From contig NZ_FNJI01000004.1 in the NCBI RefSeq assembly GCF_900104445.1, positions 62,001-126,000 on the forward strand: a stretch of 64,000 nucleotides of DNA, in the 5' to 3' direction. Below the pieces are notes generated by a model that worked only from the letters and a program-made list of their open reading frames with translations, did not search any database and had not been told where the DNA came from. The position numbers and the translations under genes were made by a program. This DNA is from Desulforhopalus singaporensis. Lineage in GTDB: Bacteria; Desulfobacterota; Desulfobulbia; Desulfobulbales; Desulfocapsaceae. Positions 1 through 8,345 of the stretch are shown one piece after another (position 1 is the first letter of the stretch; every line of letters begins with the position of its first letter).

Positions 1-582
1 TTTTTCGGCCATGACATGTCGCTGGAAAAAAGCATGCGGGACAGTCTCTTTCAGGTGGTTTCAATCCTGACGACAACCGGTTTTTCCTCTGCCGATTTTG
101 CGCTGTGGCTGGTGTCGGCGCAGGTCGTGCTGATGACGGTCATGTTCGTCGGCGGTTGTGCCGGTTCGGCGGGGGGCGGGATCAAGGTGGTCCGGATACT
201 GTTTGTCGGGCGGTATCTCAAGCGTGAGATTGCCCAGACGCTTCATCCCCAGGCTGTTCTGCCGATAAAGATCGACAGGACCACCGTCCCGGATAACATC
301 CAGCGGCAAATGATAGGTTTTCTGCTTTTTTACGTCTGCCTGCTTGTGGCCTCCGGGTTGATCGTGACGATAATAGAAGGTGACGCCTCCATCGGTTTTA
401 TCGGCACTGCTGCCACCATAGGCAACATCGGGCCAGGATTTGGCGAAATCGGTCCAATGGGCAGCTTTGGCGGACTGGCGGCAAGTACCAAGGTTATTTT
501 CATCATAGATATGGTCGTGGGTCGTCTTGAACTTATTCCTTTTCTGGTAATGCTTCACCGGGATTTCTGGGGCGTGAAGTAG
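1..582 (+). CDS. trkH: TrkH-family potassium uptake protein, C-terminal part (5' end outside window)
   Basis: The reading frame is open from base 1, so the gene starts upstream; 193 codons are visible. The protein is the membrane pore subunit of a Trk/Ktr potassium transporter. It shows the pore-loop signature SILTTTGFSSADF near the start, a glycine-rich helix (MFVGGCAGSAGGG), a second pore-like loop (TIGNIGPGFGEIGP) and the typical family ending GRLELIPFLVMLHRDFW. These last two transmembrane-pore repeats agree with TrkH architecture. Its TrkA partner would be expected upstream, outside the window. Confidence 0.93.
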   Translation, partial: FFGHDMSLEKSMRDSLFQVVSILTTTGFSSADFALWLVSAQVVLMTVMFVGGCAGSAGGGIKVVRILFVGRYLKREIAQTLHPQAVLPIKIDRTTVPDNIQRQMIGFLLFYVCLLVASGLIVTIIEGDASIGFIGTAATIGNIGPGFGEIGPMGSFGGLAASTKVIFIIDMVVGRLELIPFLVMLHRDFWGVK

Positions 583-758
583 CAGCGGAAGGTCCGGCGG
601 CGCCAAAAAATAAAAGGGGCTGCGTTTTCTCTACAGGCGATGCTCCTGTTGTATCTGCTGACTCAAGTTTGACCGGAAAAAGCGATTCCGCCCGGGGGCG
701 GACAGCATGCTGGTGACGGACCGGTTTATCCTTTACCCCCTTGTTAGTGCAGAATATT

Positions 759-2261
759 ATGAAAAAATATCGTCTTCCTTCCCTGAGCCTGAGACGCAAG
801 ATAATCATAATTCTTTCCTGTTATGTCTTTGGGATACTGGTAATGACGATGGCCTCCCAGGAAGACCTGTACAAGGCCCAGGAAAAACTTGAGGTCGTCG
901 AGCTGGCATACAGCCTTCACTCCATCATTCTTGAGGTGCGGCGGTATGAAAAAAACTTTCTTCTCTACGGGACGACGGAAGCCCTGAATGAAAATCATAA
1001 ACAGCTCGATCTTGCCCTTGAAACGGTGGAAAACATCAAGACACAGGTTTCGCGGTTTAAGGCGTATCCCTTGCTGGTCGAGTTGAAAAAACAGATACTC
1101 TCGTACCAGGGTGCCATGAAGGCGTTTTCGACTGAGTTCGTGAGGATCTCTGAGTCGGGGCAGCGCGTCTTCCCGGGAAATGCGCGTTACCCCGGTGATG
1201 CGGTGGAGAATCTGCCGAAAAACGGCGAGATGGTGGATAATCTGCGTTTTGAGGGGCAGGAAATGACTGTAACCAGCGAGGAGCTGGTAAGTTTTGAACA
1301 TCTGCAGATTCGTTCAATCCTGAACCAGTTGATCGAGCAGCTGCTGGTCTGGTCACTGGTGGCCATCACTATCGGTATTTTCATGCCCCTGATCATGTCC
1401 CTTAAAATATTCAAGCCGTTGCGGGTTATCAAGGCGGCGACCGAGGATATCGCAAGGGGGCGCTTCAGCAAGATAGAGGTCCTCAATACCCGGGATGAGA
1501 TGCAGCAGGTGATGGAGGCGTTTAACACCATGGTCCATGAACTGGAACTGCGCCAGAACCAGCTGGTGCAGTCGCAGAAACTGTCGTCGATCGGTACCCT
1601 GACCGCCGGTATCGCTCACCAGCTGAACAACCCTCTCAATAATATCTCAACCTCCTGCCAGATTGCGCTCGATGATTTTGACGCCGGTGATCAGGCAATG
1701 ATCAGGAAAATGCTCGGTAATATAGACCAGGAAACATGCAGGGCAAGGGACGTGGTCCAGGGGTTGCTGGAATTTTCCAGAACCAGGGACTTTGAGGTGG
1801 CGCCGGTCAACCTCCTGGAAGTCGTGAAGCGATCGCTCAGCCTGGTAAAAAGCCAGGTGCCGGCAAACGTTGTGTTGACTGTTGATATCTCCGAACACCT
1901 TGTCTTGCCGATGGACGCCCAGCGGGTACAGGAGGTGCTGCTGAATATGATCATCAATGCCGTTCAGGCGATCAGCGGCGAGGGGCAGGTGGCTATCAGC
2001 GCCTGGGAAAATCGGGATGGCAACGAGGCGATAATCGAGATCCGGGATAGTGGAGAAGGGATCCCTGAAGAGATTCAGGATCGTCTCTTCGATCCTTTTT
2101 ATACCACCAAGGAGGAAGGCAAGGGAACCGGTCTTGGACTGTCGATTGCCTACGGCATCATTGAGAAACATCGGGGCCGGATAACCGTCGAAAGTTCTCC
2201 GGGACACGGGGCATCCTTCTCCATCCATCTGCCGTTAACTTCAACCCCTGAAAATGTTTGA
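759..2261 (+). CDS. Membrane sensor histidine kinase (HAMP, HisKA, HATPase)
   Basis: About 500 residues. Two membrane segments (about residues 15-32 and 195-215) bracket an extracytoplasmic sensor domain of about 160 residues with no recognisable ligand motif. A HAMP linker follows. The HisKA phosphoacceptor is H287 in GIAHQLNNPL. The ATPase domain has the N-box NMIINAVQAI, DSGEGIP and GKGTGLGLS. I chose ATG 759; an in-frame TTG at 741 would add six residues and neither has a strong ribosome site. The gene stops three bases before the ATG of the NtrC-type response regulator, so the two are surely co-translated and form a cognate pair. It may also act on the receiver domain in the Lon fusion at 8553, which is an inference from receiver similarity. 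Confidence 0.93.
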   Translation: MKKYRLPSLSLRRKIIIILSCYVFGILVMTMASQEDLYKAQEKLEVVELAYSLHSIILEVRRYEKNFLLYGTTEALNENHKQLDLALETVENIKTQVSRFKAYPLLVELKKQILSYQGAMKAFSTEFVRISESGQRVFPGNARYPGDAVENLPKNGEMVDNLRFEGQEMTVTSEELVSFEHLQIRSILNQLIEQLLVWSLVAITIGIFMPLIMSLKIFKPLRVIKAATEDIARGRFSKIEVLNTRDEMQQVMEAFNTMVHELELRQNQLVQSQKLSSIGTLTAGIAHQLNNPLNNISTSCQIALDDFDAGDQAMIRKMLGNIDQETCRARDVVQGLLEFSRTRDFEVAPVNLLEVVKRSLSLVKSQVPANVVLTVDISEHLVLPMDAQRVQEVLLNMIINAVQAISGEGQVAISAWENRDGNEAIIEIRDSGEGIPEEIQDRLFDPFYTTKEEGKGTGLGLSIAYGIIEKHRGRITVESSPGHGASFSIHLPLTSTPENV

Positions 2262-2263
2262 CG

Positions 2264-3637
2264 ATGGAAGAGAGTGCGACAACCATACTTGTAGTCGACG
2301 ACGAGGCGATTGCCCGTGACAATGTCGCCTATGTTCTCAAAAAAGAAGGGTACCATGTCTTGACCGCTGATGACGGCGAAAAGGCCATATCTCTTCTGGA
2401 ACAGAAAGAAGTCGATCTCGTTCTCACCGATTTGCGGATGAAGAAACGTGATGGTATGGAAGTTCTCGATGCTGCCAAAAAAATATGGCCGGATACCGAG
2501 GTGGTCGTCATAACCGGCTATGCCACTGTGGATACGGCGGTTGAGGCAATGCGCAAGGGGGCGTATTACTATCTTGCAAAGCCGGTAAAAATGGATGAAA
2601 TGCTGGCCCTGGTACAGAAGGCGCTGGAGAAAAGGGGGCTGCGCCGGGAAGTAAGCGAACTCCGAAGGAAAATTGCCGACAAGACCGGGGTGCTGAAAAT
2701 CATAGGGCAGAGTCCCAAGACCAGGCTGCTGCGGGAAACTATTTCCCAGGTCGCCCAGCTCGATTGCAATGTTCTTATTCAGGGGGAGACCGGAACGGGC
2801 AAGGAGCTGGTCGCAAGGACAATCCATGAGCTCAGTCCCCGCAGAAAAAAGCGGTTTGTCGCATTCAACTGCGGTGTTTTCAGCGGTGAACTGATAGCAA
2901 GCGAACTCTTCGGTCATGAAAAGGGCGCTTTTACCGGAGCCAGCCAGGTGAAGAAGGGACTGCTGGAACTTGCCGAAGGAGGTACGGTTTTTTTCGACGA
3001 GGTGGGGGAGCTCTCTTTACCGATGCAGGTAAAACTGCTTCGGGTTATCCAGGAACGTACCCTGATGAGGGTCGGCGGAACCGAGGAAATCAAAATAGAT
3101 ATACGGATCCTGGCCGCCACCAACAAAGATCTCAAGCGGGAAGCGGAAGAGGGGGCTTTCAGGTCCGACCTTTTTTACCGGCTGGATGTGCTGACCATCC
3201 GTGTTCCGCCTCTTGGTGAGCGGCGGGAGGATATTCCGCTGCTGGCAAATCATTTCCTGAAAAAACATGCGCCTCCGGACTCGGTTGTGCCGAAACTCTC
3301 CCGTGAGGTGGTTCAGTATCTGCAACAGTATGAATATCCGGGCAATGTACGGGAGCTTGAGAATGTTGCCCAGCGTCTGCTGCTGCAGGCCGACGGGTGC
3401 AGCGTCATTGAAGCAGACCATCTGGTGGAAGATCTGCAGCAAAATGAAATTACGCCGTCCAGGATGGTGGCCAAGACCTGGCCCTCCCTGGAGGAACAGG
3501 AGAAAAACTATATCCTGGAAGTGCTCGATGAAGTTGAGGGAAATAAATCAAAGGCTGCGAGAATACTCGATATCGACAGGGTTTCACTGTGGCGCAAGAT
3601 CAAGAGATACGGGCTTGACCGTCCTGAGGACGATTGA
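2264..3637 (+). CDS. NtrC-family sigma-54-dependent response regulator
   Basis: 457 residues with the complete three-domain layout. The receiver domain (about 1-125) has acceptor D56 in LVLTDLRM, TGYAT and KPV. The AAA+ domain has Walker A GETGTGKE (about 174-181) and the sigma-54 contact loop GAFTGA (about 221-226). A Fis-type helix-turn-helix closes the protein (about 415-455, NKSKAARILDIDRVSLWRKI). An in-frame TTG at 2258 overlaps the kinase stop, but ATG 2264 is preferred. The conserved GAFTGA loop says it activates sigma-54 promoters. Two divergent sigma-54 promoters with shared palindromes lie 2-2.3 kb downstream and are plausible targets, though this is not proven. Confidence 0.95.
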   Translation: MEESATTILVVDDEAIARDNVAYVLKKEGYHVLTADDGEKAISLLEQKEVDLVLTDLRMKKRDGMEVLDAAKKIWPDTEVVVITGYATVDTAVEAMRKGAYYYLAKPVKMDEMLALVQKALEKRGLRREVSELRRKIADKTGVLKIIGQSPKTRLLRETISQVAQLDCNVLIQGETGTGKELVARTIHELSPRRKKRFVAFNCGVFSGELIASELFGHEKGAFTGASQVKKGLLELAEGGTVFFDEVGELSLPMQVKLLRVIQERTLMRVGGTEEIKIDIRILAATNKDLKREAEEGAFRSDLFYRLDVLTIRVPPLGERREDIPLLANHFLKKHAPPDSVVPKLSREVVQYLQQYEYPGNVRELENVAQRLLLQADGCSVIEADHLVEDLQQNEITPSRMVAKTWPSLEEQEKNYILEVLDEVEGNKSKAARILDIDRVSLWRKIKRYGLDRPEDD

Positions 3638-3669
3638 TCGGTCCCAGCCAACAGTCGATCCCTCTGGTT

Positions 3670-4572
3670 TCAGCTGAAAAAAGAGAGAAACTCTCCGTTA
3701 CTTGCGACACTGTTGTTCCCCTTGGCAACCAGCACCGGACAGTAGCAGGAAGAAGCAATGCTTTCGATCACCCCTTCCCAGAACATATCGAGCATTTTCG
3801 GCGCGGACTTGGCACCGACAATGATGAGGTTGATGTTTTTTTTCCGGGCGTAGTTGACCAGTCCTTTATCGGGAGTATCGCAGGTTATCTCGGTAAATAC
3901 TGGAATTTCCTTTTGTTCAGCCTGGGAACAAAAGGATTGCAGACAGATGCGGGCCTGTTGTTCGGCCTCTTTCTGTACTGCGTAGCGGAGCGAGCGGTCG
4001 GGGGGGATGTCGATCACGTAGAGACCGTGCACTTCGCTGCGGTAACTTTCGGCAACTTCAAATGCGCGCTTGGCGGCTTCGGCGTTGGTTTGAGAACAGT
4101 TGACCCCGACAAGCACCTTGTTGAACTGGATCGCTGCTCCTTCCGGAACGAGCAGTACGTCACAGGGACCGTTCTGGGTAATCTCCGCCGTTGTCTGTCC
4201 AAGGAGCATCCTTGCCATCTGGTTCCTCTTGGCACAGCCCAGCAGGATGATGTTGGCCCGTTCTTTGAGCGCAACATCGACAATTTCATGACTGGGGTGC
4301 CCCATCCTGTGGATAGTGTGGACATCAAGACCAAGCGTCGTTGCGTAATCGGTCGCTTCTTCCAGGATCTTGCGAAATGGTTCGCTAAACTGCCGTTCGG
4401 CATTTTTTATGAAGAAGCGATTCATGTTCCCTTCATACTGCGGGGTTACTGAAACCAGAATGACTTTTGCCCGCATGGATGAACCCAGCACAAGTGCTTT
4501 TTTAAAGACCGAACGACCGGTGGCGGTAGTATCCATGGCGGCCAAAATAGTTTTTCTGGAATCTGCTGTCAT
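3670..4572 (-). CDS. Tandem universal stress protein (two UspA domains)
   Basis: 300 residues made of two Usp folds. The first (about 1-140) starts KTILAAMDTT and keeps a nucleotide-site-like run, GCAKRNQMARMLLGQTTAEI. The second (about 150-290) starts KVLVGVNCSQ and has GAKSAPKM in place of the usual glycine-rich ATP motif, so nucleotide binding there is doubtful. ATG 4572 has a GAGAGAG ribosome site; an in-frame TTG lies six bases upstream. It follows the Usp-membrane hybrid gene by about 34 bases on the same strand and should share its sigma-54 promoter. It converges on the response-regulator gene across 32 bases. Confidence 0.9.
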   Translation of the reverse strand: MTADSRKTILAAMDTTATGRSVFKKALVLGSSMRAKVILVSVTPQYEGNMNRFFIKNAERQFSEPFRKILEEATDYATTLGLDVHTIHRMGHPSHEIVDVALKERANIILLGCAKRNQMARMLLGQTTAEITQNGPCDVLLVPEGAAIQFNKVLVGVNCSQTNAEAAKRAFEVAESYRSEVHGLYVIDIPPDRSLRYAVQKEAEQQARICLQSFCSQAEQKEIPVFTEITCDTPDKGLVNYARKKNINLIIVGAKSAPKMLDMFWEGVIESIASSCYCPVLVAKGNNSVASNGEFLSFFS

Positions 4573-4606
4573 GGTCAACTCTCTCAGGTAATGATTGGTT
4601 AGCTTC

Positions 4607-5410
4607 TCATCTTGCGGTGGTGCTTCTCTGTTTCATTGTACCTTTGTTGCTGCTGATCCGGCTCTCTTTTTTCGGTTCGGATTGGTCCGGGGCGTCCTGA
4701 ATTCCAGATCTGAGCAGTGAGGATAAACTTTTGGCGAACCGGATCTGGATAATAAAAAAAAGACACGCGGAGCCAATGAGCAGAAACGAGTGGAGGCGCC
4801 CCTTGTTCCAGAATGTGCTTATCGCCTCGGGATACTTTATAATAGCTCCATAGGCAGCGATGGTCAGCGCGCCGAAAAACGCGGTCTGCAACCAGGCGCA
4901 CATCCTGCTTCTTTTCTCCCCGTCCTGGCTGTTTTTGCCGGTTTTTAGATGGCTCCCAGTTTTATAACCGGCCCCGGCTCTGTTTACCGATAGTACATTG
5001 AAAACCGGAACCGGCGAACCGGATAGTGCGTTTTCCAGGTTGATGCCCTTATCTATTACCACAAATTCCACCCGCTTGACAATGTGGCAAAGGTTGTTGA
5101 TTACCTTGTTTATTCTTCCCGTGTCCTGGACATAGTCGACATGTATGTTGCGAGGTTTTGCCTTTGCCCGGATCCGGGCGACACTTTGTTCGATTGACGC
5201 AGAGAACTGTTGCTGTTTCTCGACACTGTCCAGGAGGAGCGGCAGGGTGTTTACGAAAACTATCAGAAGTCTGCAGCCCAGCCGGGCCGCAACATTGACG
5301 CCATACTCCATTACCGGTTCGCTGAGCTTGCCGTTCCTGGTAACCACGAGGATTGCCGGGATTGACGATGCGGATGAGCTCCCGCCTGTCTGTATCTGTT
5401 CCGTTGTCAT
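4607..5410 (-). CDS. Usp-like domain fused to two membrane helices
   Basis: 267 residues. Residues about 18-140 look like a Usp/HUP fold: the strand IPAILVVTRNG, a long helix and a second strand LLIVFVNTLPLLL. A linker follows, then two hydrophobic segments, LQTAFFGALTIAAYGAIIKY and the later run FLLIGSACLFFIIQI. A polar tail rich in Lys and Arg ends the protein. This is not a standard Usp protein; membrane-anchored stress sensing is an inference. It is the first gene of a leftward operon with the tandem Usp gene, and its 5' side faces the 635-base regulatory region with a sigma-54 promoter on this strand. Confidence 0.7.
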   Translation of the reverse strand: MTTEQIQTGGSSSASSIPAILVVTRNGKLSEPVMEYGVNVAARLGCRLLIVFVNTLPLLLDSVEKQQQFSASIEQSVARIRAKAKPRNIHVDYVQDTGRINKVINNLCHIVKRVEFVVIDKGINLENALSGSPVPVFNVLSVNRAGAGYKTGSHLKTGKNSQDGEKRSRMCAWLQTAFFGALTIAAYGAIIKYPEAISTFWNKGRLHSFLLIGSACLFFIIQIRFAKSLSSLLRSGIQDAPDQSEPKKESRISSNKGTMKQRSTTAR

Positions 5411-5479
5411 CTGCTCTGTGTTGTTGTCGTTGTTTGATCCTGACGCAGTTGTTGTGCTCCTCCTTACGTATTAATAGCA

Positions 5480-5495
5480 AGCAAATGTCGTTCCA
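5480..5495 (-). promoter_or_regulatory. Sigma-54 (-24/-12) promoter for the leftward Usp operon
   Basis: On the minus strand the sequence reads TGGAACGACATTTGCT. This matches the sigma-54 consensus TGGCAC-N5-TTGCW in all but one of its fixed positions, with GG and GC exactly ten bases apart. Transcription would start near 5469, about 60 bases before the ATG at 5410. Confidence 0.65.
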
Positions 5496-5569
5496 GTTGG
5501 TGCTTGGTTTGTGTAACTGTTTAAAAATATAGTTGATACTGAAAACAGCGAAACCTGTTTTAGAGCGTG

Positions 5570-5590
5570 ATTGTTGCAAGATGCAACAAT
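5570..5590. promoter_or_regulatory. Palindromic activator site 1
   Basis: A perfect 9-base inverted repeat, ATTGTTGCA and TGCAACAAT, separated by three bases. It lies about 110 bases upstream of the expected start of the leftward sigma-54 promoter, a usual distance for an enhancer-binding protein. Confidence 0.6.
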
Positions 5591-5757
5591 AATAAATGGC
5601 GATCGTTGGGTGTTGGCTGGTCTATCGTTTGTCCCTGCAATCATCACTTTTCGCGTTTTGTAAAAATATCCTATTTATTCAATGTCTTGTGGCCAATGTC
5701 CGCCAGAGCTGTTCAAGCTGGACGCAACAATTGACCAACCTCTGTAAGCAGATAATG

Positions 5758-5774
5758 TATTGCAATATGCAACA
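5758..5774. promoter_or_regulatory. Palindromic activator site 2
   Basis: TATTGCA-N3-TGCAACA, the same dyad with one mismatch. It lies between the two promoters, about 180 bases from the rightward start. Confidence 0.5.
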
Positions 5775-5838
5775 GTTCGTGTGTTTTGCTGTTAAGGTAT
5801 TGTTATTGCGTATTATTTACTGTTTGCGGATGAGAGTG

Positions 5839-5855
5839 TGTTGCAATGTGCAACA
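5839..5855. promoter_or_regulatory. Palindromic activator site 3
   Basis: TGTTGCA-N3-TGCAACA, a perfect 7-base inverted repeat with the same three-base spacer as sites 1 and 2. It lies about 100 bases upstream of the expected start of the rightward sigma-54 promoter. Confidence 0.6.
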
Positions 5856-5919
5856 ATTGCATGTCTGTGGTGTGTTGGTGTAACACTTCGTAATTAATGT
5901 GAAATTATATTTTTCGTAT

Positions 5920-5935
5920 TGGCGCTGAATTTGCA
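5920..5935 (+). promoter_or_regulatory. Sigma-54 (-24/-12) promoter for the rightward TauE/SafE operon
   Basis: TGGCGCTGAATTTGCA matches TGGCAC-N5-TTGCW in all but one of its fixed positions, with GG (5921-5922) and GC (5933-5934) separated by exactly ten bases. Transcription would start near 5946, giving a leader of about 100 bases before the ATG at 6046. Confidence 0.72.
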
Positions 5936-6045
5936 AGATATAAAGCGAAGAGCAAAACGTTACATCCGGGCCGTGAAGTAGACGATTCGGAGCTAAAGGA
6001 TAACAGAGTGATCTTAGAAATCTTTATAACTCAAAGGAGATTGAC

Positions 6046-6384
6046 ATGCAATCAAGTGAAGGTTATCAGGTCCAGCTCAACGTAAGGTCGGCCACCCGAA
6101 AGACCACCGGCAAAAAGGTAGATAAGGGTACCGGAACCGAGAGGGCGGTTCAGCGTGCGTACAGACCGAAGAAGCCGGTGGGGAAGATGGTTTTTTTCGG
6201 GGCTATTTCCGCAAGCGCTTATTATCTCCTTTTTTCCAATGAAGCATTGGTCACCAATACATACACCCTCGGGGGGTGGCATGCGCTGTTTCCTGTTCTG
6301 ACAGCGTTCTTCTTCTCTTTCATCCATGGCGCTTTTGCCAGCAACTTTTTGAGTGTTTTGGGGCTTGAGGCAAAAAAACATTAA
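6046..6384 (+). CDS. Small two-helix membrane protein of unknown function
   Basis: 112 residues. A basic N-terminal part of about 50 residues, rich in Lys and Arg (cytoplasmic by the positive-inside rule), is followed by two hydrophobic helices, about 57-75 (MVFFGAISASAYYLLF) and 85-108. The ATG has a good ribosome site (AAGGAGA). It is the first gene after the sigma-54 promoter and lies 41 bases upstream of the permease gene, so it probably supports that transporter. I do not recognise a family. Confidence 0.8.
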   Translation: MQSSEGYQVQLNVRSATRKTTGKKVDKGTGTERAVQRAYRPKKPVGKMVFFGAISASAYYLLFSNEALVTNTYTLGGWHALFPVLTAFFFSFIHGAFASNFLSVLGLEAKKH

Positions 6385-6425
6385 AAAAACGACTATTGCA
6401 AAAACGTTGGAAGGAGACGGAACAA

Positions 6426-7766
6426 ATGAAAAAATATGTAATTATCCTGTTGATGTCGCTGTTGTCTGTCGCGGTTCTGCAAAACGCTTATGCGGGCGGT
6501 CCTCCGCCGAAAAATGTGCTGAAGGGTGTCTTTACCTCAATTGATTACCAGGCGAAAACGGTGACAATAAAGCCTGACGGGAAGGATACGCTCCGAACCC
6601 TGACCATTGGCAGTGATATAAAGGCGGAAGATATCGTCCTTGACAAGAAAGTGCTGGTGAGTCTTGATCCTCACGCCGGGCCCAACGTGATCAAGGATGT
6701 ATCCGTGATGTTCATGGATATGACGGTCGTGAAGATATTTGCATTTCTGGCGATCGGCCTTATCGGGGGGCTGCTTTCCGGGTTTATTGGTTCCGGCGGC
6801 GCTTTTGTTCTCACCCCGGCGATGATGTCTCTGGGGGCACCCGGAGCGGTGGCTGTCGCCAGTAATATGTGCCATAAATTTCCCAAGGCCATGGTCGGTG
6901 CGTATAAACGCTGGAAATACGGCCAGGCCGATATCAAGCTTGGGCTGGTGATGGCGATCACCGCTATTATTGGCGTACAGATAGGAATCAAAATTCAGAA
7001 ATTTATCCTCAACCATTGGGGAAATGCTGGATCAAATCTTTACGTAAGCGTCGTTTTCGTCCTTGTGCTGGTCCTGGTGGGCGCCTATGTACTGATGGAC
7101 GCTTACAAGCTTGCCAAGGGAAAAAGTGAGGCTGAAACGTCACGTCTTGCACTTTCAATGCAGAAAATCAACATCTGGCCGATGATGGAGTTCAAGGTGG
7201 CCAAGGTACGCATCTCTGCCTGGATAACCGTACCTGTGGGGCTTTTTACCGGTATGCTTGCGGCCACCATTGCCGTCGGCGGCTTCATCGGTGTTCCCGG
7301 CATGATATATGTTGTGGGAGCATCCGCGCTTGTCGCCAGTGCCACGGAACTGGTGGTGGCTTTTATCATGGGAGCGTGGGGCTCCATTCAGTGGGGTATC
7401 TCAGGGCTTATCGATATTCGCATGACCCTTCTTATCCTGGCCGGTTCCTTGATCGGGGTTCAGCTGGGCGCTCTGGGTACTACCTACGTCAAGGATTATG
7501 TTATCAAGATAGTGATGGCGGCCGTGATGCTGATTGTCGCGGTTTCAAGGGGAGCAAAGGTGCCTGGCTATCTGGCTGATCTCAACCTGATTCCCCAGCT
7601 GGAAAAGACGTTTACCCTGGTCCTGAACGAGATCAGTTTCTGGGCCCTGATGACGGCGCTGGGGGTGGCTGGAATAATTATCTCGGTGGCGATGATCAAG
7701 GGAATGATCCAGGCACGCAACGAAGAACAAGGGATAGGTTCTGCCAAGGCGGTAAAACACGGGTAA
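6426..7766 (+). CDS. TauE/SafE (TSUP) family permease with N-terminal periplasmic domain
   Basis: 446 residues. A signal-like segment (KKYVIILLMSLLSVAVLQNAYA) is followed by a small beta-rich domain of about 70 residues (GVFTSIDYQAKTVTIKPDG). The TSUP core comes next, with two repeated glycine-rich halves: GLIGGLLSGFIGSGGAF and GLFTGMLAATIAVGGFIGVPG. TSUP proteins move small anions such as sulfite, sulfonates or organic acids; the substrate cannot be read here. ATG 6426 is set by AAGGAG at 6411; the longer frame from 6396 has no such site. It is the second gene of the sigma-54 operon. Confidence 0.87.
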   Translation: MKKYVIILLMSLLSVAVLQNAYAGGPPPKNVLKGVFTSIDYQAKTVTIKPDGKDTLRTLTIGSDIKAEDIVLDKKVLVSLDPHAGPNVIKDVSVMFMDMTVVKIFAFLAIGLIGGLLSGFIGSGGAFVLTPAMMSLGAPGAVAVASNMCHKFPKAMVGAYKRWKYGQADIKLGLVMAITAIIGVQIGIKIQKFILNHWGNAGSNLYVSVVFVLVLVLVGAYVLMDAYKLAKGKSEAETSRLALSMQKINIWPMMEFKVAKVRISAWITVPVGLFTGMLAATIAVGGFIGVPGMIYVVGASALVASATELVVAFIMGAWGSIQWGISGLIDIRMTLLILAGSLIGVQLGALGTTYVKDYVIKIVMAAVMLIVAVSRGAKVPGYLADLNLIPQLEKTFTLVLNEISFWALMTALGVAGIIISVAMIKGMIQARNEEQGIGSAKAVKHG

Positions 7767-7925
7767 AACGGTGTGCCGGCAGCGCTATCTCTTCAAGAGC
7801 CTGGTTGGCTCAATTTGGTATCTGATTTTTTCAATACACCACGGTTATCTGTTGTTGAAATTACAGGAGCAGCAGACAGAAAAGATAAAGTGTTGGAAAA
7901 AAATATAGCCAGGGGGGTAGATCAT

Positions 7926-8204
7926 ATGGAATCTGGAACTTTTTTCGCAATACTTGTTATATCGGTCGGCGCTCTTCACCTTGTCTGGAGAGCAGCAGCA
8001 TTCGCCGGAAAATATTTTACAAGGCAGCACGCAGACCGTACTCGCGCCAGGGAAAAAAACATCAAAAGAGATGACTGGTACGTGTTTTTTAATTGTTCCC
8101 AGCTGACGGGACCGGATGCAGACGACAAAAACAGTCGCCCGGACAACCGGCGCCGTGACCAGGTGCTGAAAAGCAAACGTCCTGCAGCCCGCATGCGTTG
8201 CTGA
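7926..8204 (+). CDS. Small single-helix membrane protein
   Basis: 92 residues from ATG 7926, which has a GGGGGT ribosome site; the frame is open upstream to 7773 but without a good start. One N-terminal helix (TFFAILVISVGALHLVWRAA) precedes a highly charged tail rich in Lys, Arg and Asp. It lies 160 bases after the permease and before the terminator at 8318, so it is probably the last gene of the sigma-54 operon. Function unknown. Confidence 0.55.
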   Translation: MESGTFFAILVISVGALHLVWRAAAFAGKYFTRQHADRTRAREKNIKRDDWYVFFNCSQLTGPDADDKNSRPDNRRRDQVLKSKRPAARMRC

Positions 8205-8317
8205 CATGCGGGTGCTCCGGCCAGGTGATTGGCGCAAGACATAAAAGGAGATGAATCCTTGACAAGGTGCCGGAATTTTGTGCATTCTTAATGGAGTGGT
8301 TGCAGGAACAAACTGGA

Positions 8318-8345
8318 AGCAGAGTCATTTATGTCTCTGCTTTTT
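8318..8345 (+). terminator. Rho-independent terminator of the TauE/SafE operon
   Basis: AGCAGAG (8318-8324), a ten-base loop and CTCTGCT (8335-8341), followed by TTTTG. It separates the permease operon from the receiver-Lon gene, which therefore needs its own promoter within 8346-8552. Confidence 0.6.

Larger units (their letters stand above)
5411..6045. other. 635-base divergent regulatory region
   Basis: This region separates the leftward Usp operon from the rightward TauE/SafE operon. It has no convincing gene: the 95-codon frame at 5596-5883 is Cys/Leu-rich and lies across the palindromes. It holds one sigma-54-type promoter facing each operon and three related palindromes between them, each listed separately. 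A lone half-site-like CGCAACA lies near 5723. Confidence 0.7.

Noticed and set aside
3634-4452. A 272-codon frame on plus over the tandem Usp gene
   Set aside because: It is antisense to a clear Usp protein, has no ribosome site and no recognisable motif. It is a shadow of the codon pattern.
5596-5883. A 95-codon Cys/Leu-rich frame in the divergent regulatory region
   Set aside because: It runs across two regulatory palindromes, has no ribosome site and is not conserved in style with any family I know.
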